Source: Tatumella saanichensis
Lineage (GTDB): Bacteria; Pseudomonadota; Gammaproteobacteria; Enterobacterales; Enterobacteriaceae
Reading direction: 5' to 3'
NCBI RefSeq assembly: GCF_000439375.1
Contig: NZ_ATMI01000001.1
Span: 186,001 to 250,000, forward strand
Length of the DNA: 64,000 nt
A program made the translations under genes and the position numbers. This document shows, piece by piece, positions 28,957-41,416 of this stretch. The notes beneath the pieces were generated by a model. That model was not told where the DNA came from and made no database searches. It saw only the letters and a program-made list of their open reading frames with translations. Positions within the stretch are counted from its first letter, which is position 1, and every line of letters begins with the position of its first letter.

Positions 28957-29802
28957 TTACTGACGGGCTAAACGGGCTACCGGAGCGTCAAAAGGTACAT
29001 TGCTGCGCCACGGATTAATATCTAATCCGCCACGGCGGGTATAACGGGCGTAAACAGTTAGGGCCTGCGGCTGGCAAAATTGCAGTAAGTCATTGAAGAT
29101 ACGCTCCACACATTGCTCATGGAATTCGTTATGCTGCCGGAAAGAGAGTAGGTAACGCAGCAGGGCTTCGCGATCAATACGGGGTCCGCGGTAACGGATC
29201 ATTACCGACCCCCAATCCGGCTGCTGGGTGATGAGACAATTGGATTTCAGTAAATGGCTGACCAGAGTCTCTTCGACAATTTCCGTGGAAGTAGCCCCTG
29301 ACAGTAGGGAATTATCAAAGCTATAGTTATCCACGGTGATCGGCAAATCATCAATGCACTCACCGTCGAAGGCGCCGACGGCTTCACCCTCCACATCGCT
29401 CAGGCTACACAGCCTGACCATGACCTGCCCTTGTGCACAGCCACTGAGATCCTGTTCCAGTGTCTGACGGACGGTTTCACGATCGGCAAACTTGGTCTGA
29501 TTGAAGCTATTTAGGTAGAGCTTGAAGCTTTTCGATTCGATCAAATTCAGGCTGTTAGCGGCCAAGGAGACATAGCCGATCGCCACTTGAGGAACACCCT
29601 GTGGGTTCAGCCAGGAGAGCTCATAGAGCGTCCAAAGATCTTCGCCGCTAAAGGGGAGGTTATCTTGATGCAGAGCCAGCGCATCACGGTTGAGGCTGCG
29701 GGGCACCGCTTGCAGTAATTCTGGGGCATAATGCTCGATATAAGCAGTTTTTTTGCCCAGAGTCAGTCCCTCTAGGGCCTGATGTTGGTCATAATAAGTC
29801 AT
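28957..29802 (-). CDS. queF: NADPH-dependent 7-cyano-7-deazaguanine reductase QueF
   Basis: A 281-residue long-form QueF (E. coli 282), reducing preQ0 to preQ1 in queuosine synthesis. The nucleophilic cysteine is C189 ([13 protein letters not shown]) and the acid D196. The C-terminal signature [12 protein letters not shown] is intact. It is divergently transcribed from syd. The other queuosine genes in this window are queE and queD at 41-42 kb. Confidence 0.96.
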   Translation of the reverse strand: MTYYDQHQALEGLTLGKKTAYIEHYAPELLQAVPRSLNRDALALHQDNLPFSGEDLWTLYELSWLNPQGVPQVAIGYVSLAANSLNLIESKSFKLYLNSFNQTKFADRETVRQTLEQDLSGCAQGQVMVRLCSLSDVEGEAVGAFDGECIDDLPITVDNYSFDNSLLSGATSTEIVEETLVSHLLKSNCLITQQPDWGSVMIRYRGPRIDREALLRYLLSFRQHNEFHEQCVERIFNDLLQFCQPQALTVYARYTRRGGLDINPWRSNVPFDAPVARLARQ

Positions 29803-29862
29803 AGGAGTACCACGAAAATAAAGTGTTGTGCTCAGTGTACCCTATCAGAGATGAGAAAATGA

Positions 29863-30414
29863 ATGATGCAGCATAGCTTAGATGCGATACATAACTTTAC
29901 CCGCCGCTTCTGTGATAGTTGGCAGCAGCAAACCGGTCACCTACCGGTCAGTATCGGCCTGGCAGATATCGACTCCCCCTGTGTACAGCAGCGAGCAGAA
30001 CACGGGGTTTATTGGCTGCCACAGCCTTTTACGCTGCCAGCTCACCTCGACGCAGTAGAGCGTGGTGTTGAGATAGCACTACAACCGTCAGTGGTGGCTT
30101 GGTATACCGCTCAGTTTGCAGCGGATATGGCGGTTTCCTTTCGTGGTCAGTCTATCACTCTGCTGCAGGTCTGGAATGAAGAGGATTTCCAGCGGGTCCA
30201 AGAGAATCTGATCGGTCATCTGGTGATGAAACGCCGGCTTAAACAGACACCGACCTTGTTTATTGGCGCCACCGATCATGACACCGAAATTATCTCTGTC
30301 TGTAATCTCACCGGAGAAGTGATCCGCGAGGCGCTAGGCAGCAAAAAACGTGAGATCCTCAGCGAAAACCTAGCAGACTTTCTGGCTGAATGTGAAATCG
30401 TTATTGTGAAATAA
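29863..30414 (+). CDS. syd: SecY-interacting protein Syd
   Basis: A 183-residue cytoplasmic protein (E. coli 181) that binds SecY and is thought to check the quality of the translocon. Conserved segments include AVYWLPQPFT-like, LQVWNEEDFQRVQENLIGHLV and ISVCNLTGEV. Start is one of two consecutive ATGs at 29863 and 29866. The csrB gene follows. Confidence 0.94.
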   Translation: MMQHSLDAIHNFTRRFCDSWQQQTGHLPVSIGLADIDSPCVQQRAEHGVYWLPQPFTLPAHLDAVERGVEIALQPSVVAWYTAQFAADMAVSFRGQSITLLQVWNEEDFQRVQENLIGHLVMKRRLKQTPTLFIGATDHDTEIISVCNLTGEVIREALGSKKREILSENLADFLAECEIVIVK

Positions 30415-30456
30415 CGGATTACGGTAAAAATTCAGAGAAACGCTCTGTTTCTTAAT

Positions 30457-30470
30457 TTGATCTGGATCAA
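30457..30470. promoter_or_regulatory. FNR/CRP-like palindrome upstream of csrB
   Basis: TTGATCTGGATCAA is a perfect match to the FNR consensus TTGAT-N4-ATCAA. It lies about 130 bp upstream of the assumed csrB 5' end and 42 bp after the syd stop. No UvrY inverted repeat of the E. coli type was found with confidence. Function is inferred from sequence alone. Confidence 0.5.
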
Positions 30471-30589
30471 GAAAACCTAATATTGTCTCAAATTTGTATT
30501 TATATAAAGCTCCCTGCTTTCAGGTAGTTACTGTTAAAGTTGTTGAAATATAACGTTTAATAAGATTTTTACAGTAAAAATTTCGTTGC

Positions 30590-30924
30590 GAAAAGTCATT
30601 ACTCTGACAAAATACGCATCACTGGCAGGAGGCCATGGACGTCACAGGTTTTCAGGATGGAAACTGATCAGGGACGGTGGTATCAGTACAGGATGTTCGG
30701 ATACCCTAAGGTTGTTTCAGGATGAAGTAACCGGCTCTTATGGGCAAAAAACCTTCACCAGAAGGAGAGTCGCAGTTGTGGAGTAATTGTGGCGCTAAGG
30801 ACCAGATAACCGGTCAGGATGACTGGTGACTACTGATAAAGTCCTGTGAATGCAGGGAGCACTAATGTAGCCGGATTGCTGCTAACGGATTGGGAGTACT
30901 GTTTTTACAGTACTCCCTTTTTTT
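30590..30924 (+). ncRNA. csrB: CsrB small RNA, CsrA-sequestering
   Basis: The 578-bp syd-yqcC gap holds CsrB at its conserved site and orientation. I count 16 GGA triplets between 30628 and 30897, many as CAGGATG or AAGGA in predicted loops, and the 3' end GCAGGGAGCAC..TAG closely matches E. coli CsrB followed by the hairpin GGGAGTACTG/CAGTACTCCC and eight T. CsrB binds many CsrA dimers and so relieves CsrA repression of biofilm, glycogen and other genes. The 5' end is uncertain: it could lie between about 30555 and 30600. An apparent short coding frame inside it is not real. Confidence 0.93.
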
Positions 30925-30992
30925 CGTGCCAGCCTTTTTGCTGCGATAATGGTATGCTGACGCGTTTTCATCCGTAAAAAAGGAGACAGTCA

Positions 30993-31322
30993 GTGGCTGA
31001 ACATCACCTCGTCCGGCTGCGCTTGTCGCAACTAGAACAGATCCTGCGTGATCACGAACTTTGGCAGAGTTCCCCCCCAGCAGAAGAGGCCTTGAAAAGC
31101 GACCAGCCTTTCAGCCTTGATACCCTTGAGCCACTCGAATGGCTGCAGTGGATTTTTATCCCGCGCATGACTCAGTTGATGGATGCTGGACGGCCGTTAC
31201 CGGTTAATCTAGCCGTGGCCCCTTATTTTGAAATGGCGCTGCAACCACAGCTTAACGTTCGTCCGGTGTTGCTGCTGACTCTGTCGCAACTGGATGGCCT
31301 TTTTATACAAGAAACTCGTTAA
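30993..31322 (+). CDS. yqcC: YqcC family protein (DUF446)
   Basis: A 109-residue protein, same length as E. coli YqcC, all-helical in appearance with the conserved segment LEWLQWIFIPRMTQLM. Function unknown. An AAAGGAG ribosome-binding site lies upstream. Its last base is the first of the truC ATG, giving a translationally coupled yqcC-truC-yqcA operon. Confidence 0.92.
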   Translation: MAEHHLVRLRLSQLEQILRDHELWQSSPPAEEALKSDQPFSLDTLEPLEWLQWIFIPRMTQLMDAGRPLPVNLAVAPYFEMALQPQLNVRPVLLLTLSQLDGLFIQETR

Positions 31323-32095
31323 TGCTTGAAATCATCTATCAGGACTCATGGATTGTCGCTGTCAATAAACCGGCCGGGATGCTGGTCCACCGTAGCTGGC
31401 TGGACCGCCATGAGACGGTTTTTGTGATGCAGACTCTGAGAGATCAGTTAGGGCAACATGTGTTTACCGTACACCGGCTCGACCGCCCGACGTCAGGGGT
31501 GCTGTTGTTTGCTCTCTCCTCAGAGGTGGCCCGGCAACTGTCGCAGCAATTTGAACAGCATCAATTACAGAAAACCTACCATGCTATCGTTCGTGGCTGG
31601 TTAGAACAGGCGGGCACCCTTGATTATCCGCTGACCGAAGAACGAGATAAAATCGCTGATAAACACGCCAGCGAGGTCCGTGAGCCGCAGGCGGCGGTGA
31701 CCCACTATCAACCGTTGGCGAAAGTGGAAATGCCGGTTCCCATCGGGCGTTATGATAGCTGCCGGTATACACTGATGGAGCTGGCCCCGGAAACCGGGCG
31801 TAAACATCAGCTGCGACGTCATATGTCACACCTGCGTCACCCGATAATCGGTGACACAAACCACGGTGACTTGCGCCAAAACCGCGGTGCGGCACAACAC
31901 TTTGGTATCAGTCATCTGATGCTGCACGCCTCTCGACTGACGTTGAACCATCCGGTGACCGGCCAGGCACTGCTCCTCGAAGCGGGATTAGATGGGGTTT
32001 GGCAACAGGCGTTACGACATTTTGGTTGGCAAGATCAGTTAGCCGAGCTGCCGCGTACCGCGACTGTGACAGACAGCGAAATAGGGGAGGCCTAA
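31322..32095 (+). CDS. truC: tRNA pseudouridine(65) synthase TruC
   Basis: A 257-residue RluA-family enzyme (E. coli 260) converting U65 of tRNA-Ile and tRNA-Asp to pseudouridine. The catalytic aspartate is in VHRLDRPTSGVLLFA; the GRKHQLRRHMSHL motif follows. It overlaps yqcC by one base and yqcA by one base. Confidence 0.95.
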   Translation: MLEIIYQDSWIVAVNKPAGMLVHRSWLDRHETVFVMQTLRDQLGQHVFTVHRLDRPTSGVLLFALSSEVARQLSQQFEQHQLQKTYHAIVRGWLEQAGTLDYPLTEERDKIADKHASEVREPQAAVTHYQPLAKVEMPVPIGRYDSCRYTLMELAPETGRKHQLRRHMSHLRHPIIGDTNHGDLRQNRGAAQHFGISHLMLHASRLTLNHPVTGQALLLEAGLDGVWQQALRHFGWQDQLAELPRTATVTDSEIGEA

Positions 32096-32541
32096 TGGCA
32101 CGCATTGGTATCTTTATCGGTACGGTCTACGGTAATTCACAATTGATCGCCGAGGAGGCTCAGCCCCTGCTGGAGGCCGCCGGCCATCAGGTGGAGCTAT
32201 TTGAAGAGCCTACCCTTAGCAACTGGCTGGAAAATAGCCTTGAGATCCATCTGATCATTACTTCAACCACCGGACAGGGCGATTTCCCGGACAGTATTGC
32301 CGGGCTGTATAACAGCCTTCGTACCGAACACGGTTATCAGCCGCAACGGCGTTACGGCATTATTGCCCTCGGTGACAGCAGTTACAGTGACTACTGTGCT
32401 GCCGGTCTAGCGTTTGATCAGTTGCTGCAGGAGCACCAGGCTCAGCGTATCGGCGAGGTATTATTGGTGGATGCCCAGGAAACCCCTCTGCCGGAAGAGG
32501 CGGCGTTACCTTGGTTACAGCACTGGATCACCGTGTTGTAA
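32095..32541 (+). CDS. yqcA: YqcA flavodoxin
   Basis: A 148-residue flavodoxin-like protein (E. coli 149) that binds FMN; its redox partners are unknown. The ATG at 32095 overlaps the truC stop (TAATG). The FMN phosphate loop is GTVYGNSQ and the flavin-contact segment is TSTTGQGDFPDS, followed by ALGDSSYSDYC. The frame is open back to 31999 inside truC, but that is not used. Confidence 0.94.
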   Translation: MARIGIFIGTVYGNSQLIAEEAQPLLEAAGHQVELFEEPTLSNWLENSLEIHLIITSTTGQGDFPDSIAGLYNSLRTEHGYQPQRRYGIIALGDSSYSDYCAAGLAFDQLLQEHQAQRIGEVLLVDAQETPLPEEAALPWLQHWITVL

Positions 32542-32564
32542 TCTTTTTTGGCACTCAACGATGT

Positions 32565-32601
32565 CGGGCAGCACGGAATAACCGTTGTTGCCCGTTTTTT
32601 T
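32565..32601 (+). terminator. Terminator of yqcC-truC-yqcA
   Basis: CGGGCA at 32565-32570 pairs with TGCCCG at 32589-32594, with inner CGG/CCG pairs, followed by seven T. The gap to rlmD (32542-32808) otherwise holds only the rlmD promoter region; no trace of barA was seen in it. Confidence 0.85.
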
Positions 32602-32808
32602 GCGCCCGAGTTGGGTGTCGCAGCGGCCCTCGGGCAGTGAAAAAGTATTCATGAATGTTATGATATTTAAGATATTTATGTTTTTTAGCTTTTTCACACC
32701 ACAACCGCGCTGTTTTTCCGTATCATTGTCTTCAGAATATTACCGGATAGAGGAAACCTTGCCATCTTACTGGCATTTTCTCTGTCACAGTACGGGAACC
32801 AATGACCG

Positions 32809-34125
32809 ATGGTGCAATTTTACTCTTCTGCCAAGCGAGCGGCCCCGCGTAAAGAGCTGACCGTGACCATAGAAGCTTTGGATGGCTTCGGGCAGGGAGT
32901 CGCCAAACATCAGGGTAAGACCCTATTTGTCGCTGGCGCACTGCCGGGGGAAAAGGTACAGGTACTGCTCAGTGAAGATAAGCGTCACTATGCGCGTGGC
33001 AAGGCGACGCGTATTTTAACTCGCAGTCCTGAGCGCCAGTCTCCTGTTTGCCCCCACTTTGGGGTGTGCGGCGGATGCCAGCAGCAACATGTCAGTGAAA
33101 AGTTACAACAGCAGAGTAAGCGTGAGGCCCTAGAACGCCAATTGAGCCATGCCTGCGGCCAGCCGCTGCAGGTTGATGAGATCATCCGTGGTGATAGCTG
33201 GCACTATCGGCGGCGGGCGAGACTGAGCTTGCGTTGGGATCCTCGGCAGCAGGTTTTGGAGATGGGCTTTCGCCGTCAGGGCAGTAATGCCATCGTTAGC
33301 ATCGCGCAATGCCCTGTGATGGTGCAACCCCTCAGTGAGTTGCTCCCAGAGATCCAAGCTTGCTTGAGTGACTTAGAGGCGGTCCGGGATCTTGGACACC
33401 TTGAGCTGGTGCAGGCTGACAACACTCGGGTGATGGTGTTACGCCATTTAAAACCCCTCTCTGCAAGCGACCAGCAAAAACTGGAACGATTTTCGCAAAG
33501 TCATCAACTGACACTCTTTTTTGCACCGGACAGTGACAGTCTGCAACTTCTATGCGGGGAAATACCTTACTATCAGTCGGATAAGCTGAAGCTATACTTC
33601 AGCCCGCAGGATTTCATCCAAGTTAACGATAAGGTGAACCAGCAGATGGTGGCGACTGCGCTACGTTGGCTGGACCTGCAACCGGGAGATCGGGTCCTTG
33701 ACCTGTTCTGTGGTATGGGGAACTTCACTTTACCGCTGGGAAGAGTGGCAGAAAGTATTGTCGGGGTGGAAGGTGTCAGCGCGTTAGTGCGTCAGGGCAC
33801 CTATAATGCACAGCAGAATGGGATGCAAAATGTCACTTTCTGGCAGCATGATTTAGACCAAGACGTCAGCGGACAGCCCTGGGCTGAGCAAGGGTTTACC
33901 AAAGTCTTGCTCGACCCGGCCCGTGGCGGCGCTGCAGGAATACTGTCCCATATTATCGCGTTGGCACCACAGCGGATTGTCTATGTGTCCTGTAATCCGG
34001 CCACTTTAGCACGTGACAGTGAACCTTTATTAGCCGCAGGATATACCGCGGAACAGGTGGTGATGTTGGATATGTTCCCACATACCAGCCATCTGGAATC
34101 TATGGTGCTTTTCAGTAGACCTTAA
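32809..34125 (+). CDS. rlmD: 23S rRNA m5U1939 methyltransferase RlmD
   Basis: A 438-residue TrmA/RlmD-family methyltransferase (E. coli 433). The [4Fe-4S] cysteines are in [10 protein letters not shown] with a later C in IAQCPVMV, an N-terminal TRAM domain precedes them, the SAM motif is [15 protein letters not shown] and the catalytic cysteine is in [13 protein letters not shown]. It lies directly upstream of relA, as in E. coli. Confidence 0.95.
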   Translation: MVQFYSSAKRAAPRKELTVTIEALDGFGQGVAKHQGKTLFVAGALPGEKVQVLLSEDKRHYARGKATRILTRSPERQSPVCPHFGVCGGCQQQHVSEKLQQQSKREALERQLSHACGQPLQVDEIIRGDSWHYRRRARLSLRWDPRQQVLEMGFRRQGSNAIVSIAQCPVMVQPLSELLPEIQACLSDLEAVRDLGHLELVQADNTRVMVLRHLKPLSASDQQKLERFSQSHQLTLFFAPDSDSLQLLCGEIPYYQSDKLKLYFSPQDFIQVNDKVNQQMVATALRWLDLQPGDRVLDLFCGMGNFTLPLGRVAESIVGVEGVSALVRQGTYNAQQNGMQNVTFWQHDLDQDVSGQPWAEQGFTKVLLDPARGGAAGILSHIIALAPQRIVYVSCNPATLARDSEPLLAAGYTAEQVVMLDMFPHTSHLESMVLFSRP

Positions 34126-34157
34126 ACGATCGGACGCGTCATTATTCAGGAGAAGAT

Positions 34158-36392
34158 ATGGTTGCGGTAAGAAGTGCGCACATGAACACGGCGGGTGAGT
34201 TTGACCCGGAGCAGTGGATAGCGAGTCTCGGGATTGCCAATGAGCAATCCTGTCAGCGACTAGCAGACTGCTGGCGTTATTGCGAAACCGAGACCCGCCA
34301 TCATCCTCTGCAGCCGATGCTCTTATGGCGCGGTATTGAGATGGTGGAAATCCTCTCCGAACTGAGCATGGATAACGATACCCTGCGCGCCGCGTTGCTG
34401 TTCCCTCTAGCCAATGAAAATGTGGTCAGCGAAGAACAACTGGAAGAGCGGTTCGGTAAGGGGATTGTTTTTCTGGTGCACGGCGTGCGCGATATGGACG
34501 CCATTCGCCAGCTTAAAGCGACCCACAATGACTCCATGGCCTCTGAGCAGGTGGATAATGTCCGCCGTATGCTATTGGCGATGGTCGAGGACTTCCGTTG
34601 TGTAGTCATTAAACTGGCGGAGCGGGTCGCGCATCTACGTGAAATGAAAGATGCGCCAGAAGACGAACGGGTGCTGGCCGCCAAAGAGAGCACCAATATC
34701 TATGCGCCGCTGGCCAACCGTTTAGGGATCGGTCAGCTGAAATGGGAGTTGGAAGACTACTGCTTCCGCTATCTGCATCCAGACGAATATAAACGTATCG
34801 CCAAATTGCTGCATGAGCGACGCGTCGATCGTGAACACTATATTGATGACTTCGTTAATAATCTGCGCCAGGAAATGACCCGCGAAGGGGTCCGCGCCGA
34901 AGTGTATGGCCGACCTAAACATATCTACAGCATCTGGCGTAAGATGCAGAAAAAATCCTTGTCCTTTGACGAACTCTTTGATGTCCGTGCGGTACGTATC
35001 GTTGCGGAACGTTTACAGGATTGCTATGGAGCCTTAGGCATCGTCCATACTTTGTATCGTCACTTACCGAGTGAATTCGATGACTATGTGGCTAACCCAA
35101 AACCCAACGGTTATCAGTCGATCCATACCGTGGTACTGGGGCCGCAGGGCAAAACGGTGGAAATTCAAATCCGTACCCGACAGATGCACGAAGATGCAGA
35201 GCTGGGGGTGGCAGCACACTGGAAGTACAAAGAGGGGCCGGGGGTCAGTAGTGCCCGCGGTGCCGCCGGTCATGAAGAGCGTATCGCTTGGCTGCGTAAG
35301 TTAATTGCGTGGCAGGAAGAGATGGCTGACAGCGGCGAGATGCTCGAAGAGGTCCGCAGCCAAGTTTTCGATGACCGTGTCTATGTGTTTACCCCGAAAG
35401 GGGACGTTATTGACCTGCCTGCCGGCTCAACACCGTTGGATTTTGCCTACCATATCCACAGTGATATCGGCCACCGTTGTATCGGCGCCAAAATCAGTGG
35501 TCGCATCGTACCCTTTACCTATCAGTTACAGATGGGCGACCAGGTTGAAGTCATCACCCAAAAGCAGCCGAATCCGAGCCGTGATTGGCTGAATCCTAAC
35601 CTCGGCTATATCACTACTAGCCGTGGCCGGGCCAAAGTGCATGCCTGGTTCAGAAAGCAGGATCGCGATAAAAATATCCTCGCAGGTAGGCAGATCCTCG
35701 ACAGCGAACTCAGTCAGATGGATATCAGCCTTAAAGAGGCCGAAAAGCTGCTGCTGCCGCGCTATAACATGACCTCGATTGACGAGGTGTTAGCCGCGAT
35801 CGGTGGGGGCGATATCCGTCTTAACCAGATGGTCAACTTCCTGCAGGGCAAACTGAATAAGCCCACCGCAGAAGAGCAGGATCGTGAAGCACTGCGCCAG
35901 CTGACACAGAAATCTCACAGCCATCAGCAAAGCGGTAAAGACAGTGGTCGTGTGGTGGTTGAAGGTGTCGGTAATCTGATGCACCACATCGCCCGCTGCT
36001 GTCAGCCCATCCCTGGGGATGATATTGTCGGTTTTATTACCCAAGGGCGAGGGATCTCCATCCACCGTGCCGACTGTGATCAACTGGCTGAGTTGACCAA
36101 CCATGCGCCAGAGCGCATTGTCGATGCGGTGTGGGGCGAGAGTTACTCTAGCGGCTATTCGCTGGTGGTTAGAGTGGTCGCCAACGATCGTAGCGGCCTA
36201 TTGCGTGATATCACCACCATTTTGGCCAATGAAAAAGTGAATGTCCTCGGGGTGTCCAGCCACAGCGACACCAAAAATCAGCTGGCGACCATCGATATGG
36301 ATATCGAAATCTATAATCAGCAGGTATTGAGCCGCATTTTGGCCCGCCTCAACCAGTTACCTGACGTCATTGATGCAAAACGCCGTCACTGA
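34158..36392 (+). CDS. relA: GTP pyrophosphokinase RelA, ppGpp synthetase I
   Basis: A 744-residue protein, the same length as E. coli RelA. It makes (p)ppGpp from GTP/GDP and ATP on ribosomes with uncharged tRNA. The order is an inactive HD-like hydrolase domain (the HD pair is absent), the synthetase domain with YGRPKHIYSIWRKM and NPKPNGYQSIHT, a TGS domain (VFTPKGDVIDLPAGSTPLDFAYH), a zinc-finger-like CQPIPGDDI segment and a C-terminal ACT domain. An AGGAGA ribosome-binding site precedes the ATG. In E. coli mazEF follow; here mazG comes next. Confidence 0.98.
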   Translation: MVAVRSAHMNTAGEFDPEQWIASLGIANEQSCQRLADCWRYCETETRHHPLQPMLLWRGIEMVEILSELSMDNDTLRAALLFPLANENVVSEEQLEERFGKGIVFLVHGVRDMDAIRQLKATHNDSMASEQVDNVRRMLLAMVEDFRCVVIKLAERVAHLREMKDAPEDERVLAAKESTNIYAPLANRLGIGQLKWELEDYCFRYLHPDEYKRIAKLLHERRVDREHYIDDFVNNLRQEMTREGVRAEVYGRPKHIYSIWRKMQKKSLSFDELFDVRAVRIVAERLQDCYGALGIVHTLYRHLPSEFDDYVANPKPNGYQSIHTVVLGPQGKTVEIQIRTRQMHEDAELGVAAHWKYKEGPGVSSARGAAGHEERIAWLRKLIAWQEEMADSGEMLEEVRSQVFDDRVYVFTPKGDVIDLPAGSTPLDFAYHIHSDIGHRCIGAKISGRIVPFTYQLQMGDQVEVITQKQPNPSRDWLNPNLGYITTSRGRAKVHAWFRKQDRDKNILAGRQILDSELSQMDISLKEAEKLLLPRYNMTSIDEVLAAIGGGDIRLNQMVNFLQGKLNKPTAEEQDREALRQLTQKSHSHQQSGKDSGRVVVEGVGNLMHHIARCCQPIPGDDIVGFITQGRGISIHRADCDQLAELTNHAPERIVDAVWGESYSSGYSLVVRVVANDRSGLLRDITTILANEKVNVLGVSSHSDTKNQLATIDMDIEIYNQQVLSRILARLNQLPDVIDAKRRH

Positions 36393-36452
36393 GTTTACTC
36401 CGGTATCCGTCGCCCCGCGGCGGAGACCTTTATCCCCTCGCGAGACCCGTTT

Positions 36453-37253
36453 ATGACCCCAGCAGAACCCGCTATTACCCGTTTGATCACCATTATGCAG
36501 CAGCTACGTGACCCGCAGCAGGGCTGCCCATGGGATAAACAGCAGACGTTTGCCAGTATTGCCCCTTACACCCTCGAAGAGACCTATGAGGTTATCGATG
36601 CGATCCAGCGTGGCGATTATCGCGATTTGCGCGAAGAGCTGGGAGATCTGCTTTTTCAAGTGGTGTTCTACGGTCAGATGGCCGCCGAGCAACAGTTATT
36701 CGATTTTGAGGATATCTGTCAGAGTATTTGCGACAAGCTGGAACGCCGCCATCCGCACATCTTTGCCGCCGTTCAGACAGAGGATGTGGCAGAGATTAAT
36801 CAGCGCTGGGAACAGCTTAAGCAGCAGGAACGGGCTGAGAAGTCGATGAATTCCGCGCTGGACGATATCCCTCGTGCGATGCCGGCGCTAATGCGCGCCC
36901 ATAAAATACAGAAGCGCTGTAGTAATGTCGGGTTTGACTGGAATGAGACCGCACCGGTGCTCGCTAAGGTCCATGAAGAAATTGCGGAAGTGATGGAAGA
37001 AGCCAACAGGGCGGTGATCGACCCGCAGCGATTGGAAGAGGAGATTGGTGATCTATTATTTGCCACGGTAAATTTATCTCGTCATCTAGGCAGTAAAGCG
37101 GAAATTGCCTTACAGAAAGCCAATGACAAATTTGAAAAGCGTTTTCGTCAGGTCGAGGCGATTATCGCCGCTCAGGGACTGACCATGCCCGATGCCAGCC
37201 TAGAGCAGATGGAAGCTGCTTGGCAGCAGGTCAAGCAACAGGAAAAGGCCTAA
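36453..37253 (+). CDS. mazG: Nucleoside triphosphate pyrophosphohydrolase MazG
   Basis: A 266-residue protein (E. coli 263) with two MazG domains. Metal-binding EExxD-type motifs appear twice: ETYEVIDAI/EELGDLLFQ and HEEIAEVMEEAN/EEIGDLLFA. It hydrolyses (d)NTPs to monophosphates and in E. coli lowers ppGpp and affects MazEF-mediated death. It follows relA after 60 bp without a mazEF pair between them. A hairpin (GGACGG/CCGTCC, 37273-37302) lies downstream but lacks a T-run. Confidence 0.95.
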   Translation: MTPAEPAITRLITIMQQLRDPQQGCPWDKQQTFASIAPYTLEETYEVIDAIQRGDYRDLREELGDLLFQVVFYGQMAAEQQLFDFEDICQSICDKLERRHPHIFAAVQTEDVAEINQRWEQLKQQERAEKSMNSALDDIPRAMPALMRAHKIQKRCSNVGFDWNETAPVLAKVHEEIAEVMEEANRAVIDPQRLEEEIGDLLFATVNLSRHLGSKAEIALQKANDKFEKRFRQVEAIIAAQGLTMPDASLEQMEAAWQQVKQQEKA

Positions 37254-37319
37254 CCTCACGATAGGTTTCGCGACAGGACGGCGCTGACGCATCGCACCGT
37301 CCTCTGGCATCACAGAGAA

Positions 37320-37772
37320 TCAATACTCTGCTTTTTCACCAGGAGCAGGAACAAAGGTCGGCTCACCTTTCACCCCTGAATAGGTCAGCAACAATACCGT
37401 TTCTTCTGGGCCGCTGACACCACGGTGAATATCACCCACTGACTCGGCAAAAGCCTGTCCCTGTTTGAAGGTTTCGGATTTCCCAGAGGCTCTGTCCTGC
37501 AGGGTCAACTGGCCCTTAAGCACGTACCCCGCATTAGGGAAGTTATGCTGGTGCCAAGGGAGAGCCGAATTCGCCGGAATAGTCATACGGATCACGGTCA
37601 ATTCAGGCCGTTGGGTCGGGTAGTGCACGTAGGGTTTATTGTTCCAAGATGACTGGCTTTGAACCAGAATATCGGCTTTACCGGATACCGTTGGTGGATC
37701 TGCTGCCAGAGCCAGTGCTGATGTTGATAATAATGCAGTAGCAAGTAGCGACAGGGTAAGTTTCGATCTCAT
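37320..37772 (-). CDS. Secreted cupin-domain protein
   Basis: A 150-residue protein with a signal peptide (KLTLSLLATALLSTSALALA-AD, cleaved near residue 24), so it is periplasmic. A single cupin fold is indicated by PWHQHNFPNAGYVLKG and later GDIHRGVSG, whose histidines could bind a metal. Such small periplasmic cupins are widespread and their substrates are mostly unknown. The gene is on the minus strand between mazG and pyrG, a place with no counterpart in E. coli. An AGAGGTTGTT ribosome-binding site precedes the ATG. No function is assigned. Confidence 0.8.
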   Translation of the reverse strand: MRSKLTLSLLATALLSTSALALAADPPTVSGKADILVQSQSSWNNKPYVHYPTQRPELTVIRMTIPANSALPWHQHNFPNAGYVLKGQLTLQDRASGKSETFKQGQAFAESVGDIHRGVSGPEETVLLLTYSGVKGEPTFVPAPGEKAEY

Positions 37773-38117
37773 AACAACCTCTCATCACAGTTATCCTGAA
37801 TTTCACTATAGTCCGGCGGTGAAAGAAGTACCTATCACTAAAAAGTGGCCTCCAGTATTCACTTTCTGATTCATTAGTTATTCTTAATAATATCTTCGAT
37901 GCAAGTCAGGCGATGAACTCGGAGGGGGAAAGAGTACAGATTTCCGACTCTCCTCTGTGAAAATAGACAGAAAGCTGAAAAAACACCGTTCTTAGAAAGC
38001 TAACTCGTTTCAGCTTTTTGCCAAAAAGGCTGAAAAATGTGATGAAAATCAACAATTGCTGGCACAGATTCACGTAAGGTGTCGGTTAAGCAGAGTGAAG
38101 AGTAAATGAATCATCAA
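37773..38117. other. Intergenic region between the cupin gene and the pyrG promoter
   Basis: No coding frame or recognised RNA was found. It contains an imperfect hairpin AAGCTGAAA (37972-37980) with TTTCAGCTT (38008-38016) followed by a short T-run, which might terminate leftward or rightward transcription, and an AGAGT/ACTCT pair near 37931-37951. Both could be chance. Confidence 0.3.
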
Positions 38118-38146
38118 TTGTCGCCGAGAAGGCTTTCGGGTATACT
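38118..38146 (+). promoter_or_regulatory. pyrG promoter
   Basis: TTGTCG (-35, 38118-38123) and TATACT (-10, 38141-38146) with a 17-bp spacer lie 54 bp upstream of the pyrG ATG. The -10 is close to consensus; a start near 38153 is expected. Confidence 0.6.
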
Positions 38147-38179
38147 ATTTTCCCGTCCTGGTGATTCCACCGTCTTTAA

Positions 38180-41227
<3,048 letters not shown>

Positions 41228-41250
41228 CCGCCGCTGCTCTCTGTGTCTTA

Positions 41251-41281
41251 AGCCTCTTGGGGAAACCCGAGGGGCTTTTTT
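41251..41281 (+). terminator. Terminator of eno
   Basis: AGCCTCTTGGG pairs with CCCGAGGGGCT around a GAAA tetraloop and is followed by six T. The next 135 bp up to queE appear to be promoter sequence. Confidence 0.9.
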
Positions 41282-41416
41282 GTGTCTGTAAAAACTCCCC
41301 CCCGCCCTCCTAATTTCGGCAAACCGCCCCGAAAGTGCGCTCTAAAGGTATCGGACATGATCTGATCGGCAGGATCTGCAATAATAGCCGATTATTGAAC
41401 CGTTCAGACTGAGTGA

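Noticed and set aside
30586..30786. A 66-residue open frame
   Set aside because: It lies inside CsrB, which explains the sequence by its GGA motifs and terminator; no ribosome-binding site precedes it.
32542..32808. Search for a barA remnant beside rlmD
   Set aside because: Neither strand encodes anything like the BarA N terminus or histidine kinase motifs.
32585..32860. A 91-residue frame overlapping the start of rlmD
   Set aside because: Different frame from rlmD, low-complexity composition, and no recognisable domain; it overlaps the terminator of the yqcC operon.
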